56,741 nucleotides of DNA from [Phormidium] sp. LEGE 05292 (GCF_015207735.1 NZ_JADEWG010000032.1:1-56741); one strand, 5' to 3'. Positions 17,319 to 29,579 are shown, counted from the stretch's first letter. The notes: generated by a model from the letters alone, not told the origin. Program-made: numbers and translations.

Positions 17319-20300
17319 CTATTCAAAATCATCATCTTCATCGTCGTCTTCCATGTCTTCATCCCCATAAACTTCATCATCAATTAATTCATCACCATCA
17401 GCTAAGAAAGAGTAATTAGCACGACCTTTGCTAGGTTCAATTTCCCTGTCATCTCTGGTGATTTCCATGCGATAATTGCGTGCGGTTCGATCGTCCAACA
17501 CGACTTCAGACAAACTTACGTCGTCATCAAGCACGCCGCTGCCGTCGTAACCTAAATCAATGTCTGGAGTAGACATCGCCTCTTCATAAGCATTGAATCC
17601 GGTACCAGCAGGAATCAACCGTCCAATAATCACGTTTTCTTTCAGTCCGCGTAACCAATCAGATTTGCCTTCAATAGCTGCTTCAGTCAATACTCTAGTT
17701 GTTTCTTGGAACGAAGCAGCAGAGATGAAGCTATCAGTATTCAAGCTGGCTTTTGTGATACCTAGTAGAACGGGAGTATATTGAGCCGTAGCTGCGCCAG
17801 TAATAGACATCGCCTCGTTTACTTGCTCAATTTGCCGCAGTTCTACTAATTCACCGGGAAGCATCACCGTGTCGCCTCCGTCATCAACTCGGACTTTGGA
17901 GGTCATTTGGCGGACAATTACTTCAATGTGTTTATCAGAAATTTCAATTCCTTGTGATTGATAAACTGATTGAACTTCGTTGACTAAGAACGTTTGGCAA
18001 GCTCTTAAAGCGGCGAGTGATGCTTCGTAAATGCCTCGACTTTCCCGATGTAATTCAAAGAAAATTTCCAAGATTTCATGGGGATTAGATGGGCCATCAG
18101 TTAAAGGTTCGCCAGCATCTACTTCTTGTCCGTCGCCAACGATTACGTTTTGTCCAGGGCCAATGGGATATTCGGCTATTACTCCGTCGGTTTCAATTAC
18201 TTTAATTTCGTGAGGTTCGTCGTCTCCATAGACGATTTGTACCGTTCCTGGACGACGGGCGAGGATGCAGGCTTCTTTTGGTTTTCTGGCTTCTAGGAGT
18301 TCTTCAATTCTGGGTAAACCTTGAATGATGTCTCCGGTTTTGGTTCTCTCAAACACCAGTAAAACCAGGTTGTCTCCCCGTTGTACCAAGTCTCCGTCGT
18401 CAATGTGTAAGATTGCGCCGTTGGATACGCGATAAGGACGAGCTATTCGCATTACGACTTGAATGCCTTTGTCTCCTTCTTTAAGGGCAACTATCATGGC
18501 GGAGGAGGGTGCTTCTATACCTGGGGCTATGGTTGTGCCATCGGTAATTAAGTCGTTGACTTTAACAGCGAGTTCTTTTTTACTTGTGACGTTGGTTTCA
18601 ATGGTGATTAAGTCACTTTCTCTGACTATCAATACACGACGAATCGCTTCTGCGCCTTCTCGAATACCGCGAATTTCTCCGGCTTCTTTACACTGAATTT
18701 CGGTGCGTGCGACTACTGCTCCTGGGGGGATTTGTTGACCGTTGTGTACAAGGAGGCGAGTTTGAGTGCTGCCTTGGGTGGCATCTGCTGCTACGTCACG
18801 ACGGATTACTAATGATTCTAAGATCACCAGTTGGAGACGCATTACATCTGGGTCGTTTTCGTCTGGGATTAGCTCGATGTCTGCTGCCAGTTGGGGTGCA
18901 TCTCTGCCAATTTCTAATACTAATTGTGTCCGCAGTAAGTCTAACCCTTCTACAGATTTGACTCGTTCTCCGTCTTTGTAAGGTAGTCTTTGAACAGCCC
19001 GCAGTTCTAAAGATTGGGCTGCGTCTAATGCTAGTTCAGATGATGATAGGGCAAGGGTGGGATTTTCTGATTCGGAGTCCCCTGCTCCCCTGCTCCCCTG
19101 CTCCCCTGGTGCTTTTGATGAAGCTCTTTGGGTGGGGACGCTTGGGTGATCGGGGATGTGGAATTCCTGTACTGGGCGCAGTAGGAGGGCTGGGCCTTCG
19201 GGGGTTTCGACGTATTCTACGTAGCGTAACTCTTGAGTGCTGATTCCGGGATAGACTTCTTGCCCTGGGTGAACGAGGCTGCCTGTGTTTTCGGTCATTA
19301 TAGAACGAAAGTCTGGCGCGATCGCTTCCAAGTCATCAATTAAGTGCAAGTCTCCTGGTTTAATCACGATTTCCCGCAAGATGTCGTTTTTCTGGACGAC
19401 TTCGATCACCCCGGAACTAGCACAGAAGATGTCTTTGACTACCTCGGTTCCGGCTTCGATAAATTGTCCATCTTCAACTAAAAGTAAGGAGATGTCTTTG
19501 TTAACTTCGTGGGCTTCTTCTGGTATCCAGAGGAGGGTGCCGCCTTGGATGACTTCGTAACCTTGTTTGGCTTTGCCGCGTTTGGCTACTTCTACTCCGG
19601 CGTATTTAATGATACCGCCTGTGTTGGTGCGGTAGCGATCGTCTATGAGTTCGGCTACTACCTGGTTGTTTTGTACTTTTGTCCCTGGGGCGGCTTTTAA
19701 GGAGAAAAGTTGTCCGCCTTGGGTTTCAATCAGGTAGTGATCGACTCCTTGATATTTTTCGCCGCGAACTCTGGCTGTATCTAAGAGTACTGAGGCGGTG
19801 ATGATTTCTATTTCCCGGGCTAAGCCTGTGTTGTTGTCTTGGGGTAAGCGGACTACGCCACCATGTTCGCTCACTAGTTTGGTTTCGGCGAGGACGCTGT
19901 TAGCTTGGATTTTGTCGTTGTTTTTGACTACTGGTTCGGCTCCGGGTGGGAGGTTGTATACTTCTCCTGAGAGTACCCAGACTAGTCCGCCACGTTGGGC
20001 GATTCTGGTGGTGTTGCCTTGGCGATCGGTTTTTTCTTCCGGGATCAAGTCAGCAAATTTGACTTCTCCGGCTAAGTCAGAGGCTACGTCTTTTACAGCT
20101 TTTTCTGTACTGCGACGGACGTTGCGCCCAGTAATCGGGACTTCTCCGAGCATTTTTCCAGCTTTGACTTTGCTGTTATCGGCTGCTAAGAGAATTGAGC
20201 TTTGGGCGATTTGGAAAGTTTCGGATTTCTCTGTTCCAGTGACGGTGATTTCGCCGTTGGTTTCTGCGATAAAGGCTTCTTCACCATGACGAGTACGATA

Positions 20301-21413
20301 TGGGCGAACCCGGAGGCCACGGCTATATTTAACTGTGCCATCCATGTTGGATTTGATGACTTTAGCTACTTCTCCAGTGAATACGCCTCCAGTGTGGAAG
20401 GTTCTCATGGTTAGCTGGGTGCCTGGTTCACCGATCGATTGCGCGGCAATAATACCCACAGCTTCACCTAAATCTACCATTTTGGCATGAGCTAAACTCC
20501 AACCGTAGCAAGTTTGACAGACGGAACGCGCTGCTTCACAGGTAAGGGGACTGCGGAGGATCACTTCCTCTACAGCAGCTTTACCGATTTCTGCGGCTAA
20601 GTCATCGTCGATCGGTTGGTTGCGTTTGGCAATGATTTCCCCTGTCCTGGGATGGGGTACATCGGCAGCTAACATCCGTCCGAGTAGGCGGTCTTTCAGG
20701 GGGATGAGAACGCGATCGCCATCTGTCATCGGCTTCATCGAAATGCCCCGATTAGTACCGCAGTCTAATTCCCGAATGATTACATCCTGGGAAACGTCTA
20801 CTAAGCGGCGAGTTAAGTAACCGGAATCTGCCGTTCTTAATGCGGTATCTACTAATCCTTTACGAGCACCGTAAGAAGAAATAATGTATTCTGTAACCGT
20901 TAATCCTTCCCGGAAATTTGTTTTAATTGGTAAGTCAATGATTCGTCCTTGGGGATCTGCCATTAGTCCCCGCATTCCTACCAATTGGCGCACCTGAGAA
21001 ATGTTACCTCTAGCACCGGAAAACGCCATCATGTAGACGGAGTTCAGGGGGTCTTTTTTGCGGAAGTTAGTAACAACTTCATCTTTGAGAATTTCTGAAG
21101 TACTGTTCCAAGTATCAATTACTTTTTGGAAGCGTTCTACTTCAGTAATTTCCCCTCTAGAATAACGCTGTTCAGTGTTCCGAATTTCTTCTTCTGCTGC
21201 TTCTAAAAGTTCACGTTTGCTATCTGGTACTTGCAAGTCATCTACAGATATAGATACTCCAGCTTTAGTAGCATAACGGAAACCTAAGTCTTTCAGTTTG
21301 TCTGCTATTTGGGCAGTTCTAGCTGTTCCATAGTGAGTAAATGCCCAGGTAATTAATTTCTTTAATTGACCTTTGTCTACAACGTGATTACGAAATACTT
21401 GTTCTTCTGTCAT
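17319..21413 (-). CDS. rpoC2: DNA-directed RNA polymerase subunit beta'' (RpoC2)
   Basis: RpoC2 is the C-terminal half of beta' in cyanobacteria and plastids, carrying the trigger loop and the large lineage-specific insertion. Signatures include [65 protein letters not shown] and the C-terminal [20 protein letters not shown]. The tail is strongly acidic ([14 protein letters not shown]). I placed the start at [15 protein letters not shown] (21413). The upstream 13 codons are heptamer repeats that reach the start codon, and no Shine-Dalgarno is present. A (TGCTCCCC)3 tract inside the insertion encodes a Gly/Glu/Gln-rich stretch near 19079-19108. The length is about 1364 residues. Confidence 0.97.
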   Translation of the reverse strand: MTEEQVFRNHVVDKGQLKKLITWAFTHYGTARTAQIADKLKDLGFRYATKAGVSISVDDLQVPDSKRELLEAAEEEIRNTEQRYSRGEITEVERFQKVIDTWNSTSEILKDEVVTNFRKKDPLNSVYMMAFSGARGNISQVRQLVGMRGLMADPQGRIIDLPIKTNFREGLTVTEYIISSYGARKGLVDTALRTADSGYLTRRLVDVSQDVIIRELDCGTNRGISMKPMTDGDRVLIPLKDRLLGRMLAADVPHPRTGEIIAKRNQPIDDDLAAEIGKAAVEEVILRSPLTCEAARSVCQTCYGWSLAHAKMVDLGEAVGIIAAQSIGEPGTQLTMRTFHTGGVFTGEVAKVIKSNMDGTVKYSRGLRVRPYRTRHGEEAFIAETNGEITVTGTEKSETFQIAQSSILLAADNSKVKAGKMLGEVPITGRNVRRSTEKAVKDVASDLAGEVKFADLIPEEKTDRQGNTTRIAQRGGLVWVLSGEVYNLPPGAEPVVKNNDKIQANSVLAETKLVSEHGGVVRLPQDNNTGLAREIEIITASVLLDTARVRGEKYQGVDHYLIETQGGQLFSLKAAPGTKVQNNQVVAELIDDRYRTNTGGIIKYAGVEVAKRGKAKQGYEVIQGGTLLWIPEEAHEVNKDISLLLVEDGQFIEAGTEVVKDIFCASSGVIEVVQKNDILREIVIKPGDLHLIDDLEAIAPDFRSIMTENTGSLVHPGQEVYPGISTQELRYVEYVETPEGPALLLRPVQEFHIPDHPSVPTQRASSKAPGEQGSRGAGDSESENPTLALSSSELALDAAQSLELRAVQRLPYKDGERVKSVEGLDLLRTQLVLEIGRDAPQLAADIELIPDENDPDVMRLQLVILESLVIRRDVAADATQGSTQTRLLVHNGQQIPPGAVVARTEIQCKEAGEIRGIREGAEAIRRVLIVRESDLITIETNVTSKKELAVKVNDLITDGTTIAPGIEAPSSAMIVALKEGDKGIQVVMRIARPYRVSNGAILHIDDGDLVQRGDNLVLLVFERTKTGDIIQGLPRIEELLEARKPKEACILARRPGTVQIVYGDDEPHEIKVIETDGVIAEYPIGPGQNVIVGDGQEVDAGEPLTDGPSNPHEILEIFFELHRESRGIYEASLAALRACQTFLVNEVQSVYQSQGIEISDKHIEVIVRQMTSKVRVDDGGDTVMLPGELVELRQIEQVNEAMSITGAATAQYTPVLLGITKASLNTDSFISAASFQETTRVLTEAAIEGKSDWLRGLKENVIIGRLIPAGTGFNAYEEAMSTPDIDLGYDGSGVLDDDVSLSEVVLDDRTARNYRMEITRDDREIEPSKGRANYSFLADGDELIDDEVYGDEDMEDDDEDDDFE
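19079..19108. repeat. Octamer tandem repeat inside rpoC2
   Basis: On the plus strand the unit TGCTCCCC occurs three times from 19083, flanked by partial units. Eight does not divide by three, so the units are read in three frames and together add eight codons ([11 protein letters not shown]). It sits in the variable insertion of RpoC2, between the [12 protein letters not shown] and [11 protein letters not shown] segments. Confidence 0.8.
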
Positions 21414-21441
21414 GGTAATTGGTAATTGGTAGTTGGTAATT
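21414..21441. repeat. Four heptamers directly abutting the rpoC2 start codon
   Basis: GGTAATT, GGTAATT, GGTAGTT, GGTAATT (plus strand) run up to the base next to the rpoC2 ATG. They take the place where a Shine-Dalgarno would be. Confidence 0.75.
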
Positions 21442-21466
21442 GCTGATTTCACTTTGTAAGTTATTT

Positions 21467-21515
21467 GTCATTAGTCATTAGTCTGACGTTACTTTCTTGA
21501 CTAATGACTAATGAC
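21467..21515. repeat. 17-bp perfect inverted repeat in the rpoC1-rpoC2 spacer
   Basis: GTCATTAGTCATTAGTC (21467-21483) is the exact reverse complement of 21499-21515, with a 15-nt loop. Each arm is built from the heptamer TGACTAA. It would form a strong hairpin in the mRNA between rpoC1 and rpoC2. Confidence 0.8.
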
Positions 21516-21565
21516 TTTGGCGAAGCTATGGGCGAATCGCTATCTGACCAATGACTAAGACTTTT

Positions 21566-23458
21566 TTATTGCAGGGCATTTTCGATCGTCTTATTGAAAA
21601 TAATCCTCCCCGGAGTTGTGCGAATATATTGGTTAATTAAATTACCTTCCGCATCTTCCCGGACTCGGCGCAAAAGTGCGCCACTTTTCTCACCCACGTA
21701 AGTTTTCATTACAAAGTGTCCATCACTCGATCGTTCTTCACTTTCGAGTTTTTCTGGTTCCGAATTTACAGTCTTGCCATTAAACCTCACCATTATGTAT
21801 GAATGGAGGTTAATTTCTTTTTGTTCGTAGGCAACAATTACATCATCAACAGTAGAGAAATAGCGGTCTTTATCCTTAGCATAAGCCGGATTCTCAGCAG
21901 TCAAATAATAACAACCCAGAACCATATCTTGGCTAGGAGTAACAATTGGTCTACCAGTTGCCGGAGACAAGATATTATTAGAAGCTAACATGAGCAATCT
22001 TGCTTCTGCCTGAGATTCCAAAGATAAAGGAACGTGAACCGCCATTTGGTCGCCATCAAAGTCAGCGTTAAATGCTGGACAAACTAATGGGTGTAATTGA
22101 ATTGCCCTTCCTTCCACCAAAATTGGTTCAAAAGCTTGAATCCCTAATCTGTGTAATGTTGGTGCCCGGTTTAATAATACTGGGTGTCCTTCAATTACCT
22201 CTTCCAAAACATTCCAAACGCTTGGATCGTTGCGTTGAATTAACTTTTTCGCCGCTTTAATGTTATTTACTAAGCCTTGGCGAATTAAGCGATGGATAAC
22301 GAAGGGTTGGAAAAGTTCGATCGCCATTTCTCTAGGCAAACCGCACTGGTGAATCTTTAATTTTGGCCCTACCACAATTACAGAACGACCAGAATAATCC
22401 ACCCGTTTACCTAACAAGTTTTGCCGGAAACGTCCTTGCTTCCCTTCAATAATATCGGAGAGAGATTTCAGCGGACGATTATTAGCACCAACCACCGTTC
22501 TACCACGCCGACCATTATCAATTAAAGCGTCTACTGCTTCTTGCAACATCCGTTTTTCATTACGGACAATGATTTCCGGCGCTAAAATTTCCTGTAATCT
22601 AGCTAAACGGTTATTCCTATTAATTACCCGACGATACAAATCATTCAAATCCGAAGTAGCAAACCGACCACCATCCAATTGCACCATCGGGCGTAAATCA
22701 GGCGGAATCACCGGAATAACTTCTAAAACCATCCAATCTGGAAGGGAACCAGTTGCGACAAAGTTATCCATAACGCGCAATCTTTTAATTAATTTAGCGC
22801 GTTTTTGTCCTTTAGCCGAAGCGATTTCTTCGCGTAATTGTTCCGCCTCTTTTTCCAGATTCAAATCTTGGAGTAACCGTTGTAATGCTTCAGCACCAAT
22901 TCCTACTTCTACGCCTGCGAGTTGGGTATCCTCACTATAAATTTGATCTTCAATTTCCATCCACTGATCTTCACTCAGCAGTTGCTTATAAGTGAGGTTA
23001 GGCGCATTACCAGGATCTAGAACCACATAAGCATTAAAGTAAACAATTTGTTCCACATCCCGCAACGGCATATCTAAGAGAATCGCAATATAAGAAGGAA
23101 TTCCCTTGAGATACCAAACATGGGCAACTGGCGCTGCCAATTTAATATAGCCCATGCGATGCCGCCGCACTCTAGATTCGGTTACTTCTACGCCGCAACG
23201 TTCGCAAACAATTCCTCTATGTCTGACTCTTTTATATTTACCGCAATGACATTCCCAATCTTTAGCTGGGCCAAAAATCCGCTCACAAAACAAGCCATCC
23301 ATTTCTGGCTTTAGGGTGCGATAGTTAATAGTTTCTGGCTTGGTTACTTCACCAACTATTTGTCCATTAGGTAGAGTTCTTTCTCCCCATTGCCGAATTC
23401 TTTCTGGTGAAGCAATGCCAATTTTTACATAATCAAAACGCTGTTCCAGCTTAGCCAT
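21566..23458 (-). CDS. rpoC1: DNA-directed RNA polymerase subunit gamma (RpoC1)
   Basis: RpoC1 is the N-terminal half of beta', including the catalytic centre. The zinc-binding region reads [20 protein letters not shown]. The lid, rudder and clamp parts include [21 protein letters not shown]. The Mg-binding catalytic loop [15 protein letters not shown] is intact. I placed the start at [14 protein letters not shown] (23458), which has GGAG 5 bp upstream; the longer frame starts 18 bp earlier without such a signal. The length is about 630 residues. It lies between rpoB and rpoC2 with repeat-bearing spacers of about 150 bp on each side. Confidence 0.97.
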   Translation of the reverse strand: MAKLEQRFDYVKIGIASPERIRQWGERTLPNGQIVGEVTKPETINYRTLKPEMDGLFCERIFGPAKDWECHCGKYKRVRHRGIVCERCGVEVTESRVRRHRMGYIKLAAPVAHVWYLKGIPSYIAILLDMPLRDVEQIVYFNAYVVLDPGNAPNLTYKQLLSEDQWMEIEDQIYSEDTQLAGVEVGIGAEALQRLLQDLNLEKEAEQLREEIASAKGQKRAKLIKRLRVMDNFVATGSLPDWMVLEVIPVIPPDLRPMVQLDGGRFATSDLNDLYRRVINRNNRLARLQEILAPEIIVRNEKRMLQEAVDALIDNGRRGRTVVGANNRPLKSLSDIIEGKQGRFRQNLLGKRVDYSGRSVIVVGPKLKIHQCGLPREMAIELFQPFVIHRLIRQGLVNNIKAAKKLIQRNDPSVWNVLEEVIEGHPVLLNRAPTLHRLGIQAFEPILVEGRAIQLHPLVCPAFNADFDGDQMAVHVPLSLESQAEARLLMLASNNILSPATGRPIVTPSQDMVLGCYYLTAENPAYAKDKDRYFSTVDDVIVAYEQKEINLHSYIMVRFNGKTVNSEPEKLESEERSSDGHFVMKTYVGEKSGALLRRVREDAEGNLINQYIRTTPGRIIFNKTIENALQ

Positions 23459-23509
23459 TTGTACTCCGAAATTCAAAATATTCCTATTAGAAAATCAAGT
23501 TTTTTAGGG

Positions 23510-23615
23510 AGTTGGTAGTGGGTAGTTGGCCTTTTTAAGGAGACAGAAGACAGGCGAAATTTTTTAATTCTGAATTCTATCTTCTTTTCCCATTACCAAC
23601 TACCAACTACCTCTT
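23510..23615. repeat. Inverted heptamer repeats in the rpoB-rpoC1 spacer
   Basis: GTTGGTAGTGGGTAGTTGG near 23511-23529 faces ACCAACTACCAACTACC near 23593-23609. They are imperfect reverse complements built of GGTAGTT-like heptamers, and could fold the spacer into a long hairpin. Confidence 0.55.
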
Positions 23616-23627
23616 ACCCATTACTAA

Positions 23628-26600
23628 TTATTCTTCTTCCTCTACCAAATCCTCACGAGTCAAAGACTCATAAGTTGGCTTACTAGGAGTCCGACGACCT
23701 CCAACATCAGCCATCAAATCAACTTCCACATCTCTGGTGCTACCATCTTCTTGGGTTTCCACTTTATGTACGGCAATATCCAATCCCAAAGATTGCAACT
23801 CCCGCATTAATACCTTGAAAGATTCTGGTGTACCAGGACGAGGAATTGCTTTACCCTTAACGATCGCATTTAGCGCTTCATTCCGCCCCTGCATATCGTC
23901 AGATTTTACTGTCAGCAATTCTTGTAAAGTGTACGCTGCGCCGAATGCTTCTAGCGCCCACACTTCCATTTCTCCAAACCGCTGACCACCTTGTTGCGCT
24001 TTACCACCCAAAGGTTGTTGTGTCACCAAGGAGTATGGGCCTGTTGAACGGGCGTGAATCTTATCATCGACCAAGTGTACCAGCTTCAGCATATAAGCTT
24101 TACCGACGGTGATTGGTCGATCGAATGGTTCCCCTGTGCGCCCATCGTAGACGATAATCTTACCTGGGTGTTCTGGGCGGAACAGCCACTCTTTCCCTGT
24201 TTCGTCCCTGGCTTGGTCTAATTTGCCATGAACTGTTGCCCGTGAAGCTTCTTGTCCATAGCGTTCGTCAAATGGGACAACTTTAAACCGATATCCCAAG
24301 TTTTCTCCCGCCCAAGAAAGCAAGCATTCAAAAACCTGTCCGACGTTCATCCGGGAAGGTACACCCAGAGGATTCAACACAATATCTACTGGAGTACCAT
24401 CTGGTAAATAAGGCATATCTTCCAATGGCAAAATCCGAGAAATAATCCCTTTATTACCATGACGACCTGCCATTTTATCGCCTACTTGGATTTTCCGTTT
24501 TTGGGCGACATAAACGCGGACGACCATGTTTGCGCCTGGGGGTAGTTCGTCGCCTTGTTCGCGAGTAAACACCCGCACATCGACAACGCGACCTTTTTCG
24601 CCGTTAGGTACGCGCAGGGAGTTATCCCGCACATCTCTGGCTTTTTCCCCGAAAATTGCCCGCAGGAGTTTTTCTTCAGGGGGTTGGTCAGATTCACCTT
24701 TTGGTGTCACTTTACCAACTAGAATATCTCCAGATTCTACCCAAGCCCCAATCCGAATAATTCCGGTTTCATCCAGTTGTCTGAGGGCATCTTCCCCAAC
24801 GTTGGGAATTTCACGAGTAATTTCTTCAGGCCCTAGTTTGGTTTGTCTGGCTTCAATTTCAAACTTTTCGACGTGAATTGAGGTGTAAATGTCCTGATAA
24901 ACTAAGCGTTCGCAAATTAGGATTGCGTCTTCGTAGTTATAGCCTTCCCAAGGCATATAAGCGACTAAGATGTTATGTCCTAATGCTAGTTCGCCGCCTT
25001 CTGTAGCGGAACCATCAGCCATTACTTGACCTGCTTGTACTATATCGCCTACTTGTACGATCGGTCTTTGGTTCAAGCAGGTATCTTGGTTGGAACGTTG
25101 ATATTTTTGCAGGACATATTCAATATCTTTCGGCTGTTCTTCTTTCCCGTTGCTTCCTATTGATGACGCAGGACGAACTCTGATTCTTTCGGCATCAACA
25201 TAAATCACTTCTCCATCAGTCCGGGAAACAATCACCATCCCGCTATCCCTAGCAGCTTGGGCTTCTAGTCCTGTGCCTACTAAGGGTCGTTCCGGTCTGA
25301 GTAATGGTACCGCTTGCCGCTGCATATTGGAACCCATCAGTGCCCGGTTTGCGTCGTCATGTTCTAAGAAGGGAATCAAAGAAGTAGCGACGGAAATGAT
25401 TTGTACCGGGGAAACAGCTACATAGTCTACTTGGTCTGGAGTAGTAGTGGTAAATTCTTGACGATAACGTACTGGGACGGTATCTCCTAAAATTCTGCCG
25501 TTTTCGTCAATGGGAATATCTCCAGGTGCTACCCGCTTGTCGTCTTCTTCGTCAGCGGTCATGTAGGCTGGGGGCAAGTGAGATTGTACGATCGCATTTT
25601 CTACTCGCCAGAAGGGGGTTTCTAAGAAGCCATACTGATTAACTCTAGCATGGGTAGCCAAGGAACTGATTAAGCCTGCGTTCGGCCCTTCAGGTGTTTC
25701 AATAGGACAAACCCGACCATAGTGAGAGGGGTGAATATCCCGAACTGCAAACCCGGCGCGTTCTCTGGTTAATCCACCGGGGCCTAGTGCAGAAAGTCGC
25801 CGTTTGTGAGTTAATTCTGCTAGAGGGTTGGTTTGATCCATGAACTGCGAGAGTTGGGACGAACCAAAAAATTCTTTAATTGCAGCAACTAGAGGTTTGG
25901 GGTTGACTAGAGAGGCGGGTGTCAAAACTTCGGCATCGGAAACTGTCATCCGTTCTCTGATGATTCTTTCTAAACGGTTTAATCCGACGCGGACTTGGTT
26001 TTGCAGCAGTTCTCCCACGCTACGAACGCGACGGTTGCCTAAGTGGTCGATGTCGTCTGTACTACCAATGTCAAACTCAAGGTTAATCAGGTAGTCAATG
26101 CTGGCAAGAATGTCTTGAGGTGTGAGTACCCGCATGGTATCTGGAACACTCAAACGCAGTTTCCGGTTGAGTTTGTAGCGCCCTACTCTACCCAAGTCGT
26201 AACGTTTGGGGTCGAAGAACCGAGAGTCTAAGAGTTGTTGACCACCGGAAACGGTAGGTGGTTCCCCTGGACGCAGTTTGCGATAGAGTTCCATCAAGGC
26301 TTCTTCTTCGGAAGGGTTGCCTTCTTTTTCCAAGGTTTTCTGGAAGTATTCTGGGTGACGCAAGGCATCGAAGATTTCGTTGTCTGCTAATCCCAAGGAT
26401 TTTAAGAGAACTTGGGCAGAAAGTTTGCGGGTTTTGTCAATTCTGACCCAAACTAAGTCGTTTTTGTCGGTTTCAAATTTCAGCCATGCGCCTCGGTTGG
26501 GAATGAGGGAGGCTGAGTAGGTACGCCGACCGTTTTTATCTACTTCTGATTTGTAGTAAACTCCAGGGGAACGGACGATTTGATTGACGATGACTCGTTC

Positions 26601-26978
26601 AGCACCGTTGATGATGAAGGTGCCTCGGTCTGTCATTAAGGGTAAGTCGCCGATGAAGACTTCTTGTTCTTTGATTTGTCCGGTTTCTTTGTTTATTAAT
26701 CGGGTGGGAACGTACATTTGGACGGCGTAGGTACTATCCCGGCGTTTGGCTTCGTCTACGTCGTATTTAGGTCTTTTCAGTTTGTAGTCTTTACCTAAAA
26801 AATGCAGTTCTAGCTTTCCTGTATAGTCGGTAATTGGGGAGAAGCTACTAAGTTCTTCGATTAATCCTTCTTCTAGGAACCAACGAAAGCTGGAGCGTTG
26901 GATTTCTACTAGGTCAGGTAGTGTAACATTAGCAGTGGGAGACTCTTGGGTGGATTTGTTCATTTGGTCAGCAAGCAT
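23628..26978 (-). CDS. rpoB: DNA-directed RNA polymerase subunit beta (RpoB)
   Basis: RpoB is the second-largest catalytic subunit of RNA polymerase. Recognisable blocks are [39 protein letters not shown], the rifampicin-site region [50 protein letters not shown] and the C-terminal [18 protein letters not shown]. The 1116-residue length is normal for cyanobacteria. Two ATGs (26978 and 26963) are possible starts; neither has a clear Shine-Dalgarno, so the first five residues are uncertain. It is the first gene of the rpoB-rpoC1-rpoC2 operon. Confidence 0.97.
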   Translation of the reverse strand: MLADQMNKSTQESPTANVTLPDLVEIQRSSFRWFLEEGLIEELSSFSPITDYTGKLELHFLGKDYKLKRPKYDVDEAKRRDSTYAVQMYVPTRLINKETGQIKEQEVFIGDLPLMTDRGTFIINGAERVIVNQIVRSPGVYYKSEVDKNGRRTYSASLIPNRGAWLKFETDKNDLVWVRIDKTRKLSAQVLLKSLGLADNEIFDALRHPEYFQKTLEKEGNPSEEEALMELYRKLRPGEPPTVSGGQQLLDSRFFDPKRYDLGRVGRYKLNRKLRLSVPDTMRVLTPQDILASIDYLINLEFDIGSTDDIDHLGNRRVRSVGELLQNQVRVGLNRLERIIRERMTVSDAEVLTPASLVNPKPLVAAIKEFFGSSQLSQFMDQTNPLAELTHKRRLSALGPGGLTRERAGFAVRDIHPSHYGRVCPIETPEGPNAGLISSLATHARVNQYGFLETPFWRVENAIVQSHLPPAYMTADEEDDKRVAPGDIPIDENGRILGDTVPVRYRQEFTTTTPDQVDYVAVSPVQIISVATSLIPFLEHDDANRALMGSNMQRQAVPLLRPERPLVGTGLEAQAARDSGMVIVSRTDGEVIYVDAERIRVRPASSIGSNGKEEQPKDIEYVLQKYQRSNQDTCLNQRPIVQVGDIVQAGQVMADGSATEGGELALGHNILVAYMPWEGYNYEDAILICERLVYQDIYTSIHVEKFEIEARQTKLGPEEITREIPNVGEDALRQLDETGIIRIGAWVESGDILVGKVTPKGESDQPPEEKLLRAIFGEKARDVRDNSLRVPNGEKGRVVDVRVFTREQGDELPPGANMVVRVYVAQKRKIQVGDKMAGRHGNKGIISRILPLEDMPYLPDGTPVDIVLNPLGVPSRMNVGQVFECLLSWAGENLGYRFKVVPFDERYGQEASRATVHGKLDQARDETGKEWLFRPEHPGKIIVYDGRTGEPFDRPITVGKAYMLKLVHLVDDKIHARSTGPYSLVTQQPLGGKAQQGGQRFGEMEVWALEAFGAAYTLQELLTVKSDDMQGRNEALNAIVKGKAIPRPGTPESFKVLMRELQSLGLDIAVHKVETQEDGSTRDVEVDLMADVGGRRTPSKPTYESLTREDLVEEEE

Positions 26979-28019
26979 AGTTAATTTTTAAGTTTTAGGC
27001 GATCGCAAACAGAACAATAGGTTAATTGACTAACCTAGTTTGATTGGGGATTAGTTAAACAATTCAAAATTAAAATGTCCAAATCCCACAGAAAGATTTT
27101 GGCATTTGGCATTCTGAATTGACGAAGCATCCTCAATCCTAAATCGAAAGTATGAAAATCTGTGTAGTTTGTTAATTGCAAGTCTTGAATCTCAGCAAAG
27201 GTTTTGTAGATTACCACTAAACAATCCCAAATTCAAAAAGTAAAACAGGATTTAAAGATTTTCAAGATGAGCAGGATTGATTATTTGATTTATTGGATTG
27301 CTAGAATTAATCTTAAAATCCTCCAATCCTTCAATCTTGGTCGGATTTATTGACTTACATTCTGGAGCAGGATTAATCAAAAAATCCGGTAAATCTGTGA
27401 ATCCCGATCGGCTTTTGAATTTTGCATGGTAGCATTTTGCTTTGACTTAAGTTTTGTCACAGAATGCTGCGCTGGGCTTTAAAAGTTACCATTACCTCGT
27501 TAAACTGAATTTAGCTTTCTTCTGCGAAATCTCTCTCCAGATAGTCGGCTGTTGTTGTCCAAAGACATAAGTTCCGGTCACGCCGACCGTACTAGATGAT
27601 ATTGATATCGCTTTAAAAGCTGCTCTCATAAAGTTAAACGTTGGTGGCTTGGCAAGCAAATTTAAAAATATCAGGCTTTTCACCTCTGGTGTCGGTAGCG
27701 CGGTGTGCCGTCTGGCAGCTCGCAGTCATTTGCCTGTGTGCTTCTTTTGTGGCTATGATATTGTAGCGTAGCAATAGTGTTTAGGCTAACTCGTTGATTC
27801 ACGGCGTTTTCCCCCACTGTAATTTCCCCCTTAAACATTATGGCGTAATGTTACCCATCTTTGTTGACCTAAAACGGTTTTTTTAGTATTGGAAGCCAGA
27901 ATTTTTTAATTCGTCTCAAGTAGCAAAAATAACTATCTTCTGTTGCAAAAGCTGAAAAAGCTTTGTCCAAGCCTTTTACCTTCTCCCTTATTAGATAGTC
28001 TGTTGCAGCAAGTTGCGGT
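26979..28019. other. Long rpoB upstream region
   Basis: About 1 kb between tatD and rpoB, both on the minus strand. It must contain the rpoB promoter and probably a long leader. Visible features are a HIP1 site at the rpoB-proximal end (27000-27007), the palindrome CATTA/TAATG near 27837-27851, and AT-rich direct repetition of AATCCT-like words around 27300-27340. I found no convincing gene, tRNA or known leader motif. Confidence 0.45.
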
Positions 28020-28814
28020 TTACACCCCTTTTCCCGTAATTGGCAGACTAAACAATTGACAAGCATTTTGAGTTGTGGTGTTAGCGATCGCTTCTGGTGA
28101 CACCCCACGTAAATCAGCCACAAATTCAGCCACATAGCGAACATAAGCTGGTTCGTTACGTTTTCCCCGTTTGGGAACTGGGGCAAGAAATGGGCAATCT
28201 GTTTCCACCAGCAACCTACCTTCGGGAATCATTTTGGCTGATTGTTGAATGGCGATCGCATTTTTGAATGTTACTACACCACTCAGGCTAATATAGAAAC
28301 CTAAGTCTAAAAACCATTGAGTTTCTTCAGTAGTTCCGCTCCAACAGTGCATAACCCCATCAACTGAGCCAGAATTTGCCCAAAAATCTTGCATTAGCTC
28401 CCGCATTCGCAAAGTTGCATCTCTACAATGAATAATTACTGGCTTTTTGAGTTTTCGAGCTATTTCCAATTGAAAGAGAAAAATTTCTTCCTGCTGTTGT
28501 TGGTTTTGCGCCTTGTAAAAATCCAGTCCCATTTCACCTATAGCGACTACTTTGGGATCTGAACTACACAAGTCAAATATTTGCTCGTAGGTGTTTGCTG
28601 TCCACTTTTCGGCATCCAGAGGATGTAGACCCACAGCAAAAAACAGTTCAGGAAACCGCTTAGAAAGCGCCTGAATACTGGGAAACTCTCCTGGATGGAC
28701 GCAAGAGTGTACTAAAGAAATAACTCCCGCATCGCGCCAGCGTTGTCCAACAGCATCTAAGTCTGCCTCAAACACATCAAAATTGATGTGTACGTGGGTA
28801 TCAATCAACTGCAT
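28020..28814 (-). CDS. tatD: TatD family hydrolase
   Basis: A metal-dependent TIM-barrel hydrolase; family members act as 3'-5' DNA/RNA exonucleases. Metal ligands are visible as His-x-His in DTHVHINFD, Glu in IGEMGLDFY, His in VIIHCRDA, His in MHCWSG and Asp in [10 protein letters not shown]. The length of 264 residues is normal. It lies between rpsT and rpoB on the same strand, an order common in cyanobacteria. Confidence 0.93.
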   Translation of the reverse strand: MQLIDTHVHINFDVFEADLDAVGQRWRDAGVISLVHSCVHPGEFPSIQALSKRFPELFFAVGLHPLDAEKWTANTYEQIFDLCSSDPKVVAIGEMGLDFYKAQNQQQQEEIFLFQLEIARKLKKPVIIHCRDATLRMRELMQDFWANSGSVDGVMHCWSGTTEETQWFLDLGFYISLSGVVTFKNAIAIQQSAKMIPEGRLLVETDCPFLAPVPKRGKRNEPAYVRYVAEFVADLRGVSPEAIANTTTQNACQLFSLPITGKGV

Positions 28815-28843
28815 GGTTAGGGGAAAGTTTTGAGTTATGAGTT

Positions 28844-28910
28844 GTAGGGGCGGGTTTAGCAGATAAGCCTGTGGTCATAGCAGAAGAATTAACAGTCAAA
28901 ACCCGCCCTA
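28844..28910. repeat. 67-bp palindromic dispersed repeat, copy 2
   Basis: The left arm is GTAGGGGCGGGTTTAG and the right arm AAAACCCGCCCTA. The interior GCAGAAGAATTAACAG closely matches the copy at 39744-39810. It lies in the rpsT-tatD spacer. Confidence 0.8.
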
Positions 28911-28961
28911 GAGAGTTCTGAGTTATAAAGAAAGATTGGGAAGTTTTGAGTTAATAAAATT

Positions 28962-28987
28962 CCCCATCTCCCCATCTCCCCATCTCC
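28962..28987. repeat. Octamer tandem repeat CCCCATCT x3
   Basis: Three exact CCCCATCT units plus two bases sit just beyond the rpsT stop. This is the same unit length as the TGCTCCCC tract in rpoC2. Confidence 0.75.
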
Positions 28988-28995
28988 ATTTCCTC

Positions 28996-29304
28996 TTAGG
29001 AAGGTGTAGCCGTTGCTGGGTTAGTATGGCGCTTTAAGGTTCGGGCTAGACGAGATTTTTTCCGCGCCCCTGTGTTGGGATGCAACACGCCTTTTTTCAC
29101 GGCTTTGTCGATTTTGCTGTAAGCAGCTGACATCCGCTGCTGTACCTCTGTGAGCGATTCTGGGGTAGGATTAGCAGCGTAGGTGTCTACGGCTGCAAAA
29201 TATCCCTTCATCAGCGTTCTAACTGCTGATTTGTAAGCTTTGTTACGCAAACGGTTGCGTTCGGCAATTTTTACTCGCTTAATAGCGGACTTAATATTAG
29301 CCAC
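28996..29304 (-). CDS. rpsT: 30S ribosomal protein S20
   Basis: S20 binds 16S rRNA in the small subunit body. The 102-residue protein has the family core [20 protein letters not shown], then [11 protein letters not shown] and [20 protein letters not shown]. The start is GTG, decoded as Met. It is basic and alpha-helical as expected, and it leads the rpsT-tatD-rpoB series. Confidence 0.96.
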   Translation of the reverse strand: MANIKSAIKRVKIAERNRLRNKAYKSAVRTLMKGYFAAVDTYAANPTPESLTEVQQRMSAAYSKIDKAVKKGVLHPNTGARKKSRLARTLKRHTNPATATPS

Positions 29305-29579
29305 TGCTGTTCTTCCGAAGCTACTCTATCTAAATAAACATTGAAAGTCCTGGAAAAACTAATATAACATCTATGCTGACCTGGGAGCGATCCGCGATCG
29401 AAATCTCAAGTTAAGCTAGAGAAACAAATTAATGGGCAAGCCTGGAAATTAGGGACGAGTTGACCAAACATACTTATCTTAAAAACAGATGGTTTGACAA
29501 CCAACCCCGCGAAATTACCAGGGTGTCTGTGCCCCTAAAAACAAACGGGTAACTTCCTAAGATTGGCATTCCTAACTCC

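Noticed and set aside
19786-20289. Long plus-strand open frames antisense to rpoC2
   Set aside because: They arise from codon bias on the opposite strand of a highly conserved gene and carry no domain or ribosome site.
27492-27683. 63-codon minus-strand frame in the rpoB upstream region
   Set aside because: No start signal, no domain and atypical composition; not supported as a gene.
27541-27760. GC-richer patch resembling a tRNA-like sequence upstream of rpoB
   Set aside because: No cloverleaf with a T-loop and acceptor stem could be drawn on either strand.
4049-27773. Exact 15-bp match TATTGTAGCGTAGCA at 4049-4063 and 27759-27773
   Set aside because: One 15-bp match is within chance expectation for a 57-kb window on both strands, and the flanks do not align.
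27869-28186. 105-codon minus-strand frame overlapping the 3' end of tatD
   Set aside because: It reads the conserved tatD C-terminus in another frame and has no recognisable features; most likely a shadow frame.
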